A stretch of DNA of 64,000 nucleotides, from contig NZ_CP034783.1 in NCBI RefSeq assembly GCF_006094435.1, forward strand, positions 2,631,001 through 2,695,000, in the 5' to 3' direction. Numbering within the stretch: the stretch's first letter is position 1; the number at the start of each line of letters is the position of its first letter. The notes beneath the pieces were generated by a model that saw only the letters and a list, made by a program, of their open reading frames with translations, did not search any database and was not told where the DNA came from. Made by a program: the position numbers and the translations under genes. Below, piece by piece: positions 49,790 through 60,096 of the stretch. The DNA comes from Pseudomonas sp. MPC6. GTDB lineage: Bacteria > Pseudomonadota > Gammaproteobacteria > Pseudomonadales > Pseudomonadaceae.

Positions 49790-50929
49790 ATGACCAAACA
49801 GTTCGACATCTCGGCGACGCAGGCCTTCGAGCATCCAGGGCCGAACCTGGCAGACACGCCGCTCAACAAACCGTTGAAAGAGAGACTGCGGCCACTGCTG
49901 ATGGTGGGGGTGCCCGCGCTCTTCGCTGCGGTGGGCTACGCCTGCTATCTGGCGGGCGAGCCCTTTGTTTCCACCGACAACGCCTACGCCCGGGTGGCGA
50001 AGGCTTCGATCAATGCGCGCATTTCCGGACAGGTCGTCGACATCGCCGTCGAAGACAATCAGCCGGTTCGCAAGGGTCAGGTGTTGTTCCGGATCAATCC
50101 GGAGCCGTTCCAGATCGCCGTCAACCGTGCGCAAGCGCAATTGAGCGTCGCGCGGCTGCGCATCGACGGGCTCAAGGCCCGCTATCGGCAGCAGCAGGCT
50201 GAATTGCAATCGGCCAAGGCATCGGCCGGCTTCGATCAAAAGGAGTTCGCCCGGAAGAAGGCACTGGTTGCCAGCGAGTTCGTTTCCCGAGCGATCTATG
50301 AGCGTGCGGACACCGATCTGCAAGTCGCACGACAACGCATAGCGTCTATCGAACAACAGATCGCCAGTACGGTCGTGGCCTTGAACGGGCATCCCGACAT
50401 TGCCGTCGATAACCACCCGGAAGTGCGTGAAGCCCAGGCCCGGGTTGACGAGGCGCAGCTGTATCTGTCGTACGCGACGGTGTACGCGCCTGACGATGGC
50501 ATTGTGGCTAAGGTCGACGATTTGCAGGTGGGCAACTATGTCACCAGCGGTGCGCCAGCCTTTGCTCTGCTGTCTGATCGCCAGGCCTGGGTGGAGGCCA
50601 ACTTCCGCGAAACCCAGGTGACCCATATGCGTCCCGGCCAGGAAGCGACCATTCGTATCGATACCTACCCGGATCACGTTTTCAGGGCCCACGTCACCAG
50701 CATGAGCCCTGGCGCCGGGTCGGACTTCGCCCTGTTGCCGCCGGAAAATGCGACCGGCAACTGGGTCAAGGTGATCCAGCGGGTGCCGGTCCGGCTCGAA
50801 CTGGATGAGCTGGACCCGGCTTTGCCACTGTTTTCGGGGACCAGCGCCACGGTCGAGGTCGATACCGGGTATCGCACGCCCTGGTGGCATCCACTCAAAA
50901 GTCTGTTGAGCGCAGGTAACTTTCGATGA
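49790..50929 (+). CDS. HlyD/EmrA-family membrane fusion protein
   Basis: This 379-residue periplasmic adaptor is anchored by one N-terminal helix (about 35-57). It has the lipoyl half-motif ARISGQVVDIAVEDNQPVRKGQVLF, a long coiled-coil hairpin (about 110-215) and the beta-barrel with VTHMRPGQEATIRIDTYPDHVF. It bridges an inner-membrane pump and an outer-membrane channel. I use the ATG of MTKQFDIS with AAGGTGGA upstream. It is the first gene of a complete tripartite operon and overlaps the MFS gene by four bases. Confidence 0.92.
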   Translation: MTKQFDISATQAFEHPGPNLADTPLNKPLKERLRPLLMVGVPALFAAVGYACYLAGEPFVSTDNAYARVAKASINARISGQVVDIAVEDNQPVRKGQVLFRINPEPFQIAVNRAQAQLSVARLRIDGLKARYRQQQAELQSAKASAGFDQKEFARKKALVASEFVSRAIYERADTDLQVARQRIASIEQQIASTVVALNGHPDIAVDNHPEVREAQARVDEAQLYLSYATVYAPDDGIVAKVDDLQVGNYVTSGAPAFALLSDRQAWVEANFRETQVTHMRPGQEATIRIDTYPDHVFRAHVTSMSPGAGSDFALLPPENATGNWVKVIQRVPVRLELDELDPALPLFSGTSATVEVDTGYRTPWWHPLKSLLSAGNFR

Positions 50930-52413
50930 ACGCCAACCCTGTCGAAAAACCGCAAGGGGAGGGTGCGCGCTTGCTGAGGTTGGCCGCGCTGCTCGCGACC
51001 TATATGCAGTCAGCGAACCTGCCGTTGCCGAACTCGGCCCTGAGGTTCATTCAGGGCAGCTTGTCGATGACCGACGACCAGGCCGGCTGGATATTCACCG
51101 CGTACCTCGCGGCCAGTGCTATCACGTTGCCGATTGCCCAATGGCTCGCGGGTCGTTATGGCTTGAAGCGGGTTTATCAAACCGCACTGGCCGTCTTCGT
51201 CCTTGGCTTGCTGCTCGCCACCCAGGCAACGACGCCCCTGGAGTTCGTCGGTGCGCGCATCGTTCAAGGCGCTGCAAGTGGCGTGCTGGCACCGCTGTCG
51301 ATGGCGATTGCCCTGGAGACATTAGCCCCGGCGCGACGCGCGAAATTCGGCACGGTGTGGACGGCCATCGTGCTGTTCGGCATCGCCAGCGGCCCGAGCA
51401 TCGGCGGCTGGATCAGCGAACATTTCGGATGGCGCCCGATGTTCTACAGCAGCGTGCCGTTATCGGTGTTCATCTTTCTGGTGATGGCACTGTTGCTCGG
51501 GGAGAAGAAGGCCGAGAAAAGTCAGTCTTTCGACTTCTTTGGCTTCGGCACCTTCACCCTGGGGTTGATCAGCCTGCAGATGCTGCTCGACCGCGGTGAG
51601 CGCCTGGACTGGTTTGCCTCGACCGAGATCTGGCTGGAAGCGATGGGCTGTGCGCTGGGGCTTTACCTGTTCGTGGTCCACGTGCTGACCGCGAAGGTGC
51701 ATTTCCTCAACAAAGGTTTGTTCAGGGACCGCAACTTCGTGCTGTCGACGATTATCTTTTTTGCCCTGGGTTTCGTGCTGTTGTCGACCATGGCACTGAC
51801 GGCGCCGATGCTCGATGAGCTGCTCGGATTTGCGCCCGACACCACCGGCTTTCTGACGATACCGCGAGGCGTTGGGCTGGTAGGCGCGTTTTTGCTGATG
51901 GGGCGGCTGTCCGATCGCCTCGACTACCGGCCGTTCGTGGTGGCGGGCATCGCCCTGGTGATATATGCCAACTGGTTGATGCTGGGTTATTCGCCCTTGA
52001 TGGACGGCTGGCCGGTGGCGGTTGCCGGGGCACTCCAGGGCGTCGGCCTCGGTGTATTGATGCCGGCGATCAGCAAGGTGGCGTTCAGCACGCTCGACCC
52101 CAAGCTGCGGCCGGAAGGTACCGGGTTGTTCAATCTGGTTCGCGTCTATGGAAGCACCATCGGCGTGGCGATCGTGCAGATTTTCTTCTTCAACAACACC
52201 CAGGCGATGCACATGGCGCTGGCCAGCAATCTGACGCCTTATCGCGTTACTGCGCAGTCGGTGACCCTGCAAACACTGGAAGGGCTCAATCACATGATTA
52301 CCCACCAGGCCGCTTTCATCGCCGTTGTCGGCCAGTTCAAGATCCTGATGTTGGCAATGGTGGTGGTGTGTCCGCTGGTTGTGTTTCTTCGCAAACCCGT
52401 CCCGGCCTACTAG
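50926..52413 (+). CDS. MFS drug transporter, DHA2 (EmrB) family
   Basis: This 495-residue inner-membrane pump has 14 predicted helices, as in EmrB/QacA. Signatures are AGWIFTAYLAASAITLPIAQWLAGRYGLKR (motif A region) and the motif C-like GIASGPSIGGWISEHFGWR. It would export a hydrophobic drug or toxic intermediate using the proton gradient, via the HlyD and OMF partners flanking it. ATGA overlap with the HlyD gene shows coupling. Substrate unknown; the linked aldo/keto reductase hints at an aldehyde or aromatic electrophile. Confidence 0.93.
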   Translation: MNANPVEKPQGEGARLLRLAALLATYMQSANLPLPNSALRFIQGSLSMTDDQAGWIFTAYLAASAITLPIAQWLAGRYGLKRVYQTALAVFVLGLLLATQATTPLEFVGARIVQGAASGVLAPLSMAIALETLAPARRAKFGTVWTAIVLFGIASGPSIGGWISEHFGWRPMFYSSVPLSVFIFLVMALLLGEKKAEKSQSFDFFGFGTFTLGLISLQMLLDRGERLDWFASTEIWLEAMGCALGLYLFVVHVLTAKVHFLNKGLFRDRNFVLSTIIFFALGFVLLSTMALTAPMLDELLGFAPDTTGFLTIPRGVGLVGAFLLMGRLSDRLDYRPFVVAGIALVIYANWLMLGYSPLMDGWPVAVAGALQGVGLGVLMPAISKVAFSTLDPKLRPEGTGLFNLVRVYGSTIGVAIVQIFFFNNTQAMHMALASNLTPYRVTAQSVTLQTLEGLNHMITHQAAFIAVVGQFKILMLAMVVVCPLVVFLRKPVPAY

Positions 52414-52432
52414 TTTTCGTGGAGTCTGCCCA

Positions 52433-53902
52433 ATGAAAAGCGCAATCAACAGACAGCGGTTCCAGACGATGGTCGGGGCTCTGTCGGCTCTCATGCTGCT
52501 GTGTGCCTGTACCGTCGGCCCGGACTTTCAGAGGCCGCCGCCGAGCCAGTCGCAGCACTACGACCAACAAGCCGAGCAGCGCCTCGGCCAGGGTGGTGAA
52601 CGGCAGATTGCCCTTGGCCAGAAGGTCCGAGGGGATTGGTGGTCGGCCTTGCAGTCGCCAAAGCTCGACAAGGTGGTGCGTCGCGCCATCGACGGCAATC
52701 TTGAGCTGGTGGCGGCGGACGCCACCATTCGCCAGGCGGCGTCCTCCGTCGCTGCCGCAGAGGGCACGCTGTATCCGCAGGTCGATTTTGCCGCCCAGGC
52801 GGGCCGGCAACGGGTGCACAACGCGGCCGAGCCAGCCGTCTCCAATTTCTATGCAATCGGACCACGGGTCGGCTTCGACCTTGATGTATTCGGCGAGAAC
52901 AAGCGGCGGGTCGAACAGCAGCAAGCGTTTACCGAGCGACAAAAGCATCGATACGAAGCGGCGTACCTGACCCTGACGGGCGATGTCGCGAGCCAGGCCT
53001 TGTTGATTGCTTCGGCCAACGCGCAAATGCAAGCCGTGCAAAAACTGCTGGCCAATGACGCGAAGAATCTCGAGCTGGTACGCATGGCGCACCTTAATGG
53101 CAGCACTACCCAGATCGATGTTTCGCTGGCCGAGACCCGGCTCGCCCAGGACCGCACGCTGCTGCCGCCTCTCGCGCAGCAGCGGGACTCGGCGCGCCAC
53201 GCACTGGCGATCTTGACGGGTAACGGTCCTGCCGACTGGATCGCGCCGGACTTCGATCTTGCCGAGTTTGTCTTGCCGTCGAACGTGCCCGTCAGCCTGC
53301 CTTCGGCAATGGCTCACGATCGGCCGGATATACGCCAGGCAGAAGCCGAGCTGCACATGGCCAGCGCCGCCGTGGGCATTGCGACAGCGAACCTCTATCC
53401 GCATGTCGAGCTGTCCGCGTTTCTGGCGCAGTCGGCTTCCGGCAATGGCGGTGCCGCACTCTGGGGGTTCGCGGCGGGGCTGGCGGGCCCGATCTTCGAT
53501 GGCGGCACGCGCAACGCCGAACGGCAAGCGGCGATCGAGGGCTACAAGGCAACGCTCGCCGGCTACCAGCAGACTGTCATTCAATCCTTCGGTCAGGTCG
53601 CGGACACGCTGCAGGCGATCAACCATGACGCCGAACAACACCTGGCGCAGGAAGATGCGTTACGCGCGGCAGAAAGCAGTTTGCGCTTGAACCAGCAAGC
53701 CTATGCGCAAGGGGAGAACAGCATTCTCCAAGTGCTGGAGGCAGAGCGTGCCTATGAGCAAGCGTTGCTGGGCCACATCAGAGTGAAGACCGCGCAATAC
53801 CTCGACACGGTGCGGCTGTACGTAGCACTCGGCGGCAATTCCATCGGTGTATTCGAGCAACGGGTTGCCGCTCGCGAAACACCCAACCGTTCTTATCAAT
53901 AG
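52433..53902 (+). CDS. outer-membrane efflux lipoprotein (OprM/NodT type)
   Basis: This 489-residue protein is a TolC-like trimeric channel. A lipoprotein signal ends in LLCAC|TVGPDF, with acylated Cys near residue 26. Two OEP repeats follow, including GDWWSALQSPKLDKVVRRAI and VGIATANLYPHVELSAFLAQSASG, and the late QGENSILQVLEAERAYEQA helix. I use the ATG of MKSAINRQRF with GGAG upstream. It is 19 bp after the MFS gene and completes the tripartite pump. Confidence 0.93.
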   Translation: MKSAINRQRFQTMVGALSALMLLCACTVGPDFQRPPPSQSQHYDQQAEQRLGQGGERQIALGQKVRGDWWSALQSPKLDKVVRRAIDGNLELVAADATIRQAASSVAAAEGTLYPQVDFAAQAGRQRVHNAAEPAVSNFYAIGPRVGFDLDVFGENKRRVEQQQAFTERQKHRYEAAYLTLTGDVASQALLIASANAQMQAVQKLLANDAKNLELVRMAHLNGSTTQIDVSLAETRLAQDRTLLPPLAQQRDSARHALAILTGNGPADWIAPDFDLAEFVLPSNVPVSLPSAMAHDRPDIRQAEAELHMASAAVGIATANLYPHVELSAFLAQSASGNGGAALWGFAAGLAGPIFDGGTRNAERQAAIEGYKATLAGYQQTVIQSFGQVADTLQAINHDAEQHLAQEDALRAAESSLRLNQQAYAQGENSILQVLEAERAYEQALLGHIRVKTAQYLDTVRLYVALGGNSIGVFEQRVAARETPNRSYQ

Positions 53903-53933
53903 CCGCTGTGGCCCCTGAGACTGGAGTACAGAC

Positions 53934-54884
53934 ATGTCATATGAAGCTTTTCACGATGCACTGCGCGATACCCGTTTTCCTCTTGTGCACGGCTCGGGTG
54001 AGATGCCGGCTGTCGGGTTCGGCACCTTGTTCCGCGATCTGGCGGTCACCACCCAAGCGGTCAAGGACGCACTGCAAACAGGCTTTCGCCATTTCGATTG
54101 TGCAGAACGCTATCGCAATGAGGACCAGGTCGGCGTTGCCATGAAGGAAATGATCGAGGCGGGGAAGGTCCGCCGGGAGGAGGTGTTCATTACCACCAAA
54201 CTGTGGAACACCAACCATCGTCCCGAGCGAGTCGAGCCTGCTTTTGCAGCCAGTTGCCGACGGCTCCAGGTGGACTATATCGACTGCTATCTGATCCATA
54301 CGCCCTTCGCCTTTCAACCTGGCGAGAACCAGGACCCGAGAGACGAGCAGGGGAACGTCATCTACGACCGTGACGTGACGTTGATCGAAACCTGGCGGGC
54401 GCTCGAGTGTCTGGTGGATCAAGGCCGCTGCAAGTCCATCGGCCTGTCCGATATCACCCTGGAGGCTTTAAAGGAAATCGTGGCGGCGGCCCGGATCAAA
54501 CCGGCCGTGGTGCAGGTTGAAGCCCACCCTTATCTGCCTGAGTGGGAGCTGCTGGAATTTTGCCAACAGCAAGGAATCATCGTCCTCGCGTTTGCGCCAC
54601 TCGGGCATGGCATGGCGCCGAACGTGCTGGAAGACGACGTGATAACCGGGATCGCCCGGCGCTTGCGCAAGACCCCGGCGCAAGTTGCACTGGCCTGGTC
54701 GGTGCAGCGTGGAGTCGCTTTCCTGACCACTTCTGCAACACTGAGCCATATTCAGGAAAACTTTGATATTGCGACGCTGCCTCATCGGGCCATGCATGAA
54801 ATCAAGACCGATATTACAACCCGGGTACGCTTCAACTCGGTAGTGGAAACCGGCGTGCCTGGCTTCATTGCGCGGAAAAAGTGA
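53934..54884 (+). CDS. aldo/keto reductase
   Basis: This 316-residue TIM-barrel oxidoreductase has the full catalytic tetrad: Asp55 and Tyr60 (FDCAERYRNE), Lys89 (TTKLWN) and His122 (LIHTPF). The C-terminal NADPH site is around ATLSHIQENFD. It reduces aldehydes or ketones. GGAG precedes the ATG, and the gene starts 31 bp after the channel gene, so it likely ends the efflux operon; a strong terminator follows at 54899. It may detoxify carbonyl compounds alongside export. Confidence 0.92.
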   Translation: MSYEAFHDALRDTRFPLVHGSGEMPAVGFGTLFRDLAVTTQAVKDALQTGFRHFDCAERYRNEDQVGVAMKEMIEAGKVRREEVFITTKLWNTNHRPERVEPAFAASCRRLQVDYIDCYLIHTPFAFQPGENQDPRDEQGNVIYDRDVTLIETWRALECLVDQGRCKSIGLSDITLEALKEIVAAARIKPAVVQVEAHPYLPEWELLEFCQQQGIIVLAFAPLGHGMAPNVLEDDVITGIARRLRKTPAQVALAWSVQRGVAFLTTSATLSHIQENFDIATLPHRAMHEIKTDITTRVRFNSVVETGVPGFIARKK

Positions 54885-54898
54885 TACAGGATGCAGGG

Positions 54899-54925
54899 GC
54901 GGTCTGATGCCAGACCGCTTTTTTT
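54899..54925 (+). terminator. rho-independent terminator after the efflux operon
   Basis: GCGGTCTG and CAGACCGC enclose an ATGC loop, followed by seven T residues, 15 bases past the reductase stop. It cleanly separates the efflux operon from the LysR gene. Confidence 0.92.
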
Positions 54926-54953
54926 CATCGGAAAGCTTGGACTGAGGTAGGCG

Positions 54954-55907
54954 ATGGACGTTTTCCAAACCATGCGGTTTTTTGTGGCGGTCGCCCAGAG
55001 CGGCAGTTTCACGGCGGCGGCCGAACTACTGGACACCAACACCACCAACGTCTCCAAAGCCGTTTCCAGTCTGGAAGCCAGGTTGCAGACCCGCCTGATC
55101 AACCGGACGACCCGACGCCTGGCATTGACCGAAGCCGGCATGCGTTATCTGCAACGCTGCGAGAACATTCTTGACGAGGTACGGGAAGCCGATGAGGAAG
55201 CGGGCACTGCCCAGACCCTGCCCGTCGGCCGCCTGAAAATTCATGCGATGTCAGCCATCGGCAATCATTACGTGATCGATGCCATTGCCCAATACCGAGA
55301 GATTTACCCCTCGGTCATGTTTGACCTGACACTGACCAATCGGCTACCGGATTTGCTGGAGGAGGGGTATGACATGTCGATTGTTCTGGCGCGGGATTTA
55401 CCCGACTCGGGTTTTGTCGCTCAGCGACTCGGCATTACCTGCAGCATTCTCTGCGCGTCGCCCGGGTACTTGCAGAAGCGCGGCATCCCCGATTCTCCAG
55501 GTGCTCTTGGCGCCCATGATTGCTTGAGGATCGTTAATACGGTGATGCCCGTCGAGAATTGGGCATTCAAGGGGCCGCAAGGGGTAGAAACAGTCAACGT
55601 GCCCTTGTCGCCTTTTCATATCAATACCGCCGATGGCATGACGGTGGCGATAAAACACGGGATGGGTATCGGCATCCAGCCTATTGCGTCTGCGGTCGAT
55701 GGCCTCAAGGCGGGCGCTTTGGTGCGGGTGCTGCCGGACTATCATCTCGAAGAGTTGAGTCTGTTTGCCATCTATCCGTCACGCAAATTCGTCGATGCCA
55801 AAATAAAGACGTGGGTGGAGTTTCTTAAAAACGCCATTCCAGGCCTGTTGGCAGCAGATGAAAAAATCGCAGGCTCGCCAAAAAAAAATAATCAATCCGC
55901 GGTTTGA
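54954..55907 (+). CDS. LysR-family regulator
   Basis: This 317-residue regulator has an N-terminal HTH (about 1-60: FFVAVAQSGSFTAAAELLDTNTTNVSKAVSSLEARLQTRLINRTTR) and an effector domain of the DsdC/CrgA-like group (RLKIHAMSAIGNHYVIDAIAQY). GAGG precedes the ATG. It follows a strong terminator, so it has its own promoter in the short 28-bp space or depends on read-through. Its neighbours suggest, without proof, a role in controlling the reductase or efflux genes. The C-terminal tail is Lys/Asn-rich. Confidence 0.9.
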   Translation: MDVFQTMRFFVAVAQSGSFTAAAELLDTNTTNVSKAVSSLEARLQTRLINRTTRRLALTEAGMRYLQRCENILDEVREADEEAGTAQTLPVGRLKIHAMSAIGNHYVIDAIAQYREIYPSVMFDLTLTNRLPDLLEEGYDMSIVLARDLPDSGFVAQRLGITCSILCASPGYLQKRGIPDSPGALGAHDCLRIVNTVMPVENWAFKGPQGVETVNVPLSPFHINTADGMTVAIKHGMGIGIQPIASAVDGLKAGALVRVLPDYHLEELSLFAIYPSRKFVDAKIKTWVEFLKNAIPGLLAADEKIAGSPKKNNQSAV

Positions 55908-55954
55908 TGACCTTGCAGACATGGAGTGTCGACCCTCCACCTTGCGCACCGTAC

Positions 55955-56227
55955 TCAACCGTTGGAACAGCCAGTGCCCATCACTTGATATTGCAGCACA
56001 TGACGCTGACCGTGGGAGTCTTCATAGGTCATCTGCGCCGGGACCGGCCCGCACTGATCGGCAATATCGGTCACCGTGATGACTTTGTCGATGTCGAGTT
56101 TTGTTGAGTAAGTGTAATTTTCCACCGGAGTCTGGCTGGCGTTGCCGGTTGTCTCGTTCTCGTCCGCATGGGCCTGTACGCCGGCAGTAGCAAGAACGAG
56201 AAGAAGCGCCATTCTGGAAATTTTCAT
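55955..56227 (-). CDS. exported DUF2790 protein (second copy)
   Basis: This 90-residue protein has a signal peptide ending VQAHA|DENE near residue 21. The mature domain repeats the DUF2790 pattern, YTYSTKLDIDKVITVTDIADQCGPVPAQMTYEDSHGQRHVLQY, with two Cys spaced as in the copy at 28025. Function is unknown. It lies downstream of glyA on the same strand with a 252-bp gap, so it is probably expressed separately. The upstream TGTATC operators of the first copy are absent here, so the two copies are regulated differently. Confidence 0.88.
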   Translation of the reverse strand: MKISRMALLLVLATAGVQAHADENETTGNASQTPVENYTYSTKLDIDKVITVTDIADQCGPVPAQMTYEDSHGQRHVLQYQVMGTGCSNG

Positions 56228-56451
56228 GAGAGTCACCGTGTCGTTAAGGATTACTCGGCGCTCGAGTTGATTGCATTCATCTCGAACTGTGGAGTTTTTA
56301 CCTTGCGAGCCAGTAGAGGCATGTGGCATTGGCTGACTTGGTAGACACGATGCTAAGTGTTCCCCCTTTGCTCAAATAGCGGCCCGGGGGACAAACACTG
56401 TTGCCGGATTCCCCATGAATGGCGACTTCGACGCGTTGATGCCTGAACGAG

Positions 56452-56472
56452 CGGGAGGGCCTGGCCCTCCCG
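56452..56472 (-). terminator. GC-rich hairpin downstream of glyA
   Basis: CGGGAGGGCC and GGCCCTCCCG form a strong dyad eight bases past the glyA stop. No U-run follows in the glyA direction, so it could be an RNA 3' hairpin rather than a classical terminator. Confidence 0.55.
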
Positions 56473-56479
56473 TTGTGGA

Positions 56480-57736
<1,257 letters not shown>

Positions 57737-57776
57737 GGTGGAGTCCTCTGTTTATCTCTGAATGAGCTGACGGTCA

Positions 57777-57866
57777 CCTGTAGGAGCTGGCTTGCCAGCG
57801 AAGGCGTCTCCAAGGGCGCTGCAAGGTTTGAGGCCGCCTTCGCTGGCAAGCCAGCTCCTACAGGGG
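57777..57866. repeat. paired REP in the glyA leader
   Basis: Facing TGTAGGAGCTGGCTTGCCAGC-type elements lie 41-130 bp upstream of the glyA start, between it and the predicted sigma-54 promoter, so the leader RNA should fold into a long hairpin. Confidence 0.87.
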
Positions 57867-57935
57867 TAATGCGGTGTTCTTGCCATCCCGCGAAGGGGTG
57901 GGAGGCGTGCTGATAGGCGCACGTGAAGTTGATTA

Positions 57936-57950
57936 GCAAGGGCGATGCCA
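57936..57950 (-). promoter_or_regulatory. sigma-54 promoter for glyA
   Basis: On the minus strand TGGCAT-N5-TTGC matches the -24/-12 consensus (TGGCAC-N5-TTGC) at nine of ten fixed positions, with GG and GC at the correct 10-bp distance. It points to glyA, leaving a leader of about 190 nt. Confidence 0.75.
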
Positions 57951-58014
57951 GTCACGATTAGTATAATTAAATCAATAGGATGGAGTAATTTTGTGAGAAA
58001 CAACTGAACTTCTT

Positions 58015-58032
58015 TGTATTGAAATCAATACA
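58015..58032. promoter_or_regulatory. TyrR-type operator 1 (TGTATT-N6-AATACA)
   Basis: An 18-bp dyad, TGTATTGA-AA-TCAATACA, perfect in both arms. The geometry equals the TyrR box TGTAAA-N6-TTTACA. It is centred about 75 bp upstream of the -24 element, a proper enhancer position. Confidence 0.75.
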
Positions 58033-58095
58033 GGTGGTCCGGCGTATGTAGAGCGGAAAGGTGCCCAGTTGAAAGATACGGGGGGCGCGGCGGCG

Positions 58096-58113
58096 TGTAT
58101 CGAATTCAATACA
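58096..58113. promoter_or_regulatory. TyrR-type operator 2 (TGTATC-N6-AATACA)
   Basis: TGTATCGA-AT-TCAATACA has the same 18-bp geometry with one mismatch between arms, 81 bp further upstream. Confidence 0.7.
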
Positions 58114-58114
58114 A

Positions 58115-58132
58115 TGTATCGAATCCAAGACG
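58115..58132. promoter_or_regulatory. TyrR-type operator 3, one arm decayed
   Basis: The left arm TGTATCGA is identical to that of operator 2; the right arm CCAAGACG matches at five of eight positions. It adjoins operator 2 with one base between, suggesting cooperative binding. Confidence 0.55.
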
Positions 58133-58191
58133 CACCAGATTGCTCACAGTTGTCAGCTGGAACGCAATCAGAGGCGGTTTTTCTCCGAGTA

Positions 58192-59898
58192 TTACGCTTG
58201 CGGTTGAAGGTCGCTCAACAGCGCTTTGATTGCCTTTCTGTTAACCAACTCACACCACGGGCCGTCGTCGATAATCGCACCGTCCTGCATGACGATGACT
58301 CGATCAAAGCGATACAGGTGGCCAACGTCGTGAGTGACACAAATCAGTCCGCGCTCGGCGAAGGTGTCGAAAAGCAAATCCCACACCGGAGTGGCGAGCT
58401 TCGGTTCGATCGACGCACTTGGCTCGTCGAACAGATTGAAGTGTCCTGGTCTGTTGATCAGGCGCAGTAGCGACAGGCGTTTGGCTTCGCCACCGGAAAT
58501 ATTGGCCGCGTTTTCGCTGAGGTTTCGCCGGGTAACAATCTCTTCAAGGTTCAATCGTTGTATCGCCTGGTGCAGATGTGGCGAAGGATTGATTCCGAAC
58601 AGAACCGAGCGGTCGAAGGTGCCTTCCAGGAACTGCGGTGATTGAGGACAATATCTCAGGCAATTCAAGTGGGTCAGGGCGCTCAACCTGCAAACCGGCA
58701 GGCCGTCGATGCTCAACTGACTTCTGACCGAAGCATTCAATCCGGCCAGCGTTTCCAGCAAGGTGGTTTTTCCCGCCCCGCTGGGACCGGTAATGGCGAC
58801 CGATTGGCCTTGTTGAAAGGTGATGGCATTCGCGATTGATAACCGGACCGCTCTGTTATCGGTCACTACGCAGGGGGCGAGCACCATGGTCGAGGCGTGC
58901 CGGGATGTGATTTCGGCTTGACGGTTGTCATGGTCAAAGTTTGGCAATGACAACAATTGCTGCAGTCGACGCTGGTCAGCGAGAAATTGGTCCAGTACTC
59001 GATAACCTTCGGTAAGCGCGGTGATGTTGAGTAAAAAACTTCCCGCAATGGAAAATATGGCTACCAGTTGCCCGACGCTGATGCTTGGCTCGCCCGACAA
59101 TTGATCGAAAACACCCCAGCCCAGCAATCCTGCCGTGGAGAGGCTGACAAATAAAATTTTTGCCGCGCTCAGGAAGCCGCCGGAGCTTGTCACGGTTACT
59201 GCTGCGTTGGCGTATTGCGCGAAGGCGCGATTCAACGGTTGTGTTGCTGTGCGTTCGGATCTTTCCAGTTTTATCGATTTTCCCGCGGTCAGGGTATTGA
59301 ACAAAATCGCACTTAACTCATCCTCTTGGTCGTTGACTGCATCAATATGCTTTCTGCGCCACCTGATTATTTTATGGGTGACAAACAGGTAGAGGATGCC
59401 AAGACCGGTCAGTGCGAGGAAAATCCCGGCACCACCCATATAAAGAAAAATACCCCCCACGATCAAAAACTCCAGACACATGGGGAATCCGACGGTCACG
59501 AAGAATGTCAATAATTGTTCATGGGCCGTGATGCCGCGCTCCACGGATTTGATGAAATGTCCGATGCGCCACGAATCGAAATGACAAAATTCTTTGCGCA
59601 TCAACTCTGACATCCAGTCTATGGATGCATTCATCACGATCTGCTGCACTAATCTGGATAAAAGAAAAATTTGCAGTGGATTAATGATCGCTTGAATGCA
59701 TCCAGCCAGGGCAAACGCTGCCGTCAGGGTAAGTAGCGTGTTGAGGGTTGTATGGCTATCATTGTTCAGCGCGTCGACGACGTTGCCTAACAGCAGGGGC
59801 GGAGCCAGCGCTATAAGCTTGAGCACTATGATGGTGGTTATTGTTGAAGTCAGCAGTGCTGCGTGTTTTTTACAGGCTGTTCTGATGAGTGTCTGCAT
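58192..59898 (-). CDS. ABC-type exporter, fused permease-ATPase half-transporter
   Basis: This 568-residue protein has about six transmembrane helices (residues 15-310) and a C-terminal ATPase domain with Walker A GPSGAGKT (371-378), Q-loop in CPQSPQF, Walker B LFDEP (Asp491-Glu492) and His523 in VTHD. The signature is divergent, NISGGEAKRLSLLRL in place of LSGGQ, and the D-loop reads SASIE. It should dimerise and export a lipid, peptide or toxic compound. The coding sequence looks visibly more AT-rich than neighbours, which suggests acquisition by transfer. It separates the sigma-54 activator from glyA. No substrate or accessory gene is adjacent. Confidence 0.88.
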   Translation of the reverse strand: MQTLIRTACKKHAALLTSTITTIIVLKLIALAPPLLLGNVVDALNNDSHTTLNTLLTLTAAFALAGCIQAIINPLQIFLLSRLVQQIVMNASIDWMSELMRKEFCHFDSWRIGHFIKSVERGITAHEQLLTFFVTVGFPMCLEFLIVGGIFLYMGGAGIFLALTGLGILYLFVTHKIIRWRRKHIDAVNDQEDELSAILFNTLTAGKSIKLERSERTATQPLNRAFAQYANAAVTVTSSGGFLSAAKILFVSLSTAGLLGWGVFDQLSGEPSISVGQLVAIFSIAGSFLLNITALTEGYRVLDQFLADQRRLQQLLSLPNFDHDNRQAEITSRHASTMVLAPCVVTDNRAVRLSIANAITFQQGQSVAITGPSGAGKTTLLETLAGLNASVRSQLSIDGLPVCRLSALTHLNCLRYCPQSPQFLEGTFDRSVLFGINPSPHLHQAIQRLNLEEIVTRRNLSENAANISGGEAKRLSLLRLINRPGHFNLFDEPSASIEPKLATPVWDLLFDTFAERGLICVTHDVGHLYRFDRVIVMQDGAIIDDGPWCELVNRKAIKALLSDLQPQA

Positions 59899-60096
59899 GG
59901 GGCACCTGTCGCCTGTGTTTTTTGCGCAGGTGGATTAATAGCAGTGAGTTTTCACGTGTTCAATTGTTGGGGCGGATCTATCTTCCCATGATTATGTAGG
60001 AACGTTCCTATTTGCGGATAGGACAAATCCATTAGGTATTACGTTAATGTATTTATATATCGATTTACAGGTTCGTAGAAATCATCAGCAAAGGCG
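59899..60096. other. AT-rich gap with a perfect 14-bp palindrome
   Basis: This 198-bp gap is upstream of the ABC exporter gene and downstream of the sigma-54 activator. It holds TAGGAACGTTCCTA at 59997-60010, exactly palindromic and about 100 bp upstream of the exporter start, a candidate operator. The AT-rich stretch near 60040-60065 may be promoter DNA or a recombination scar. Confidence 0.55.

Noticed and set aside
58069..58470. Rightward 133-codon frame covering the TyrR-type boxes and the end of the ABC gene
   Set aside because: It begins inside the operator region, overlaps the conserved ATPase C-terminus antisense, and has no recognisable features.
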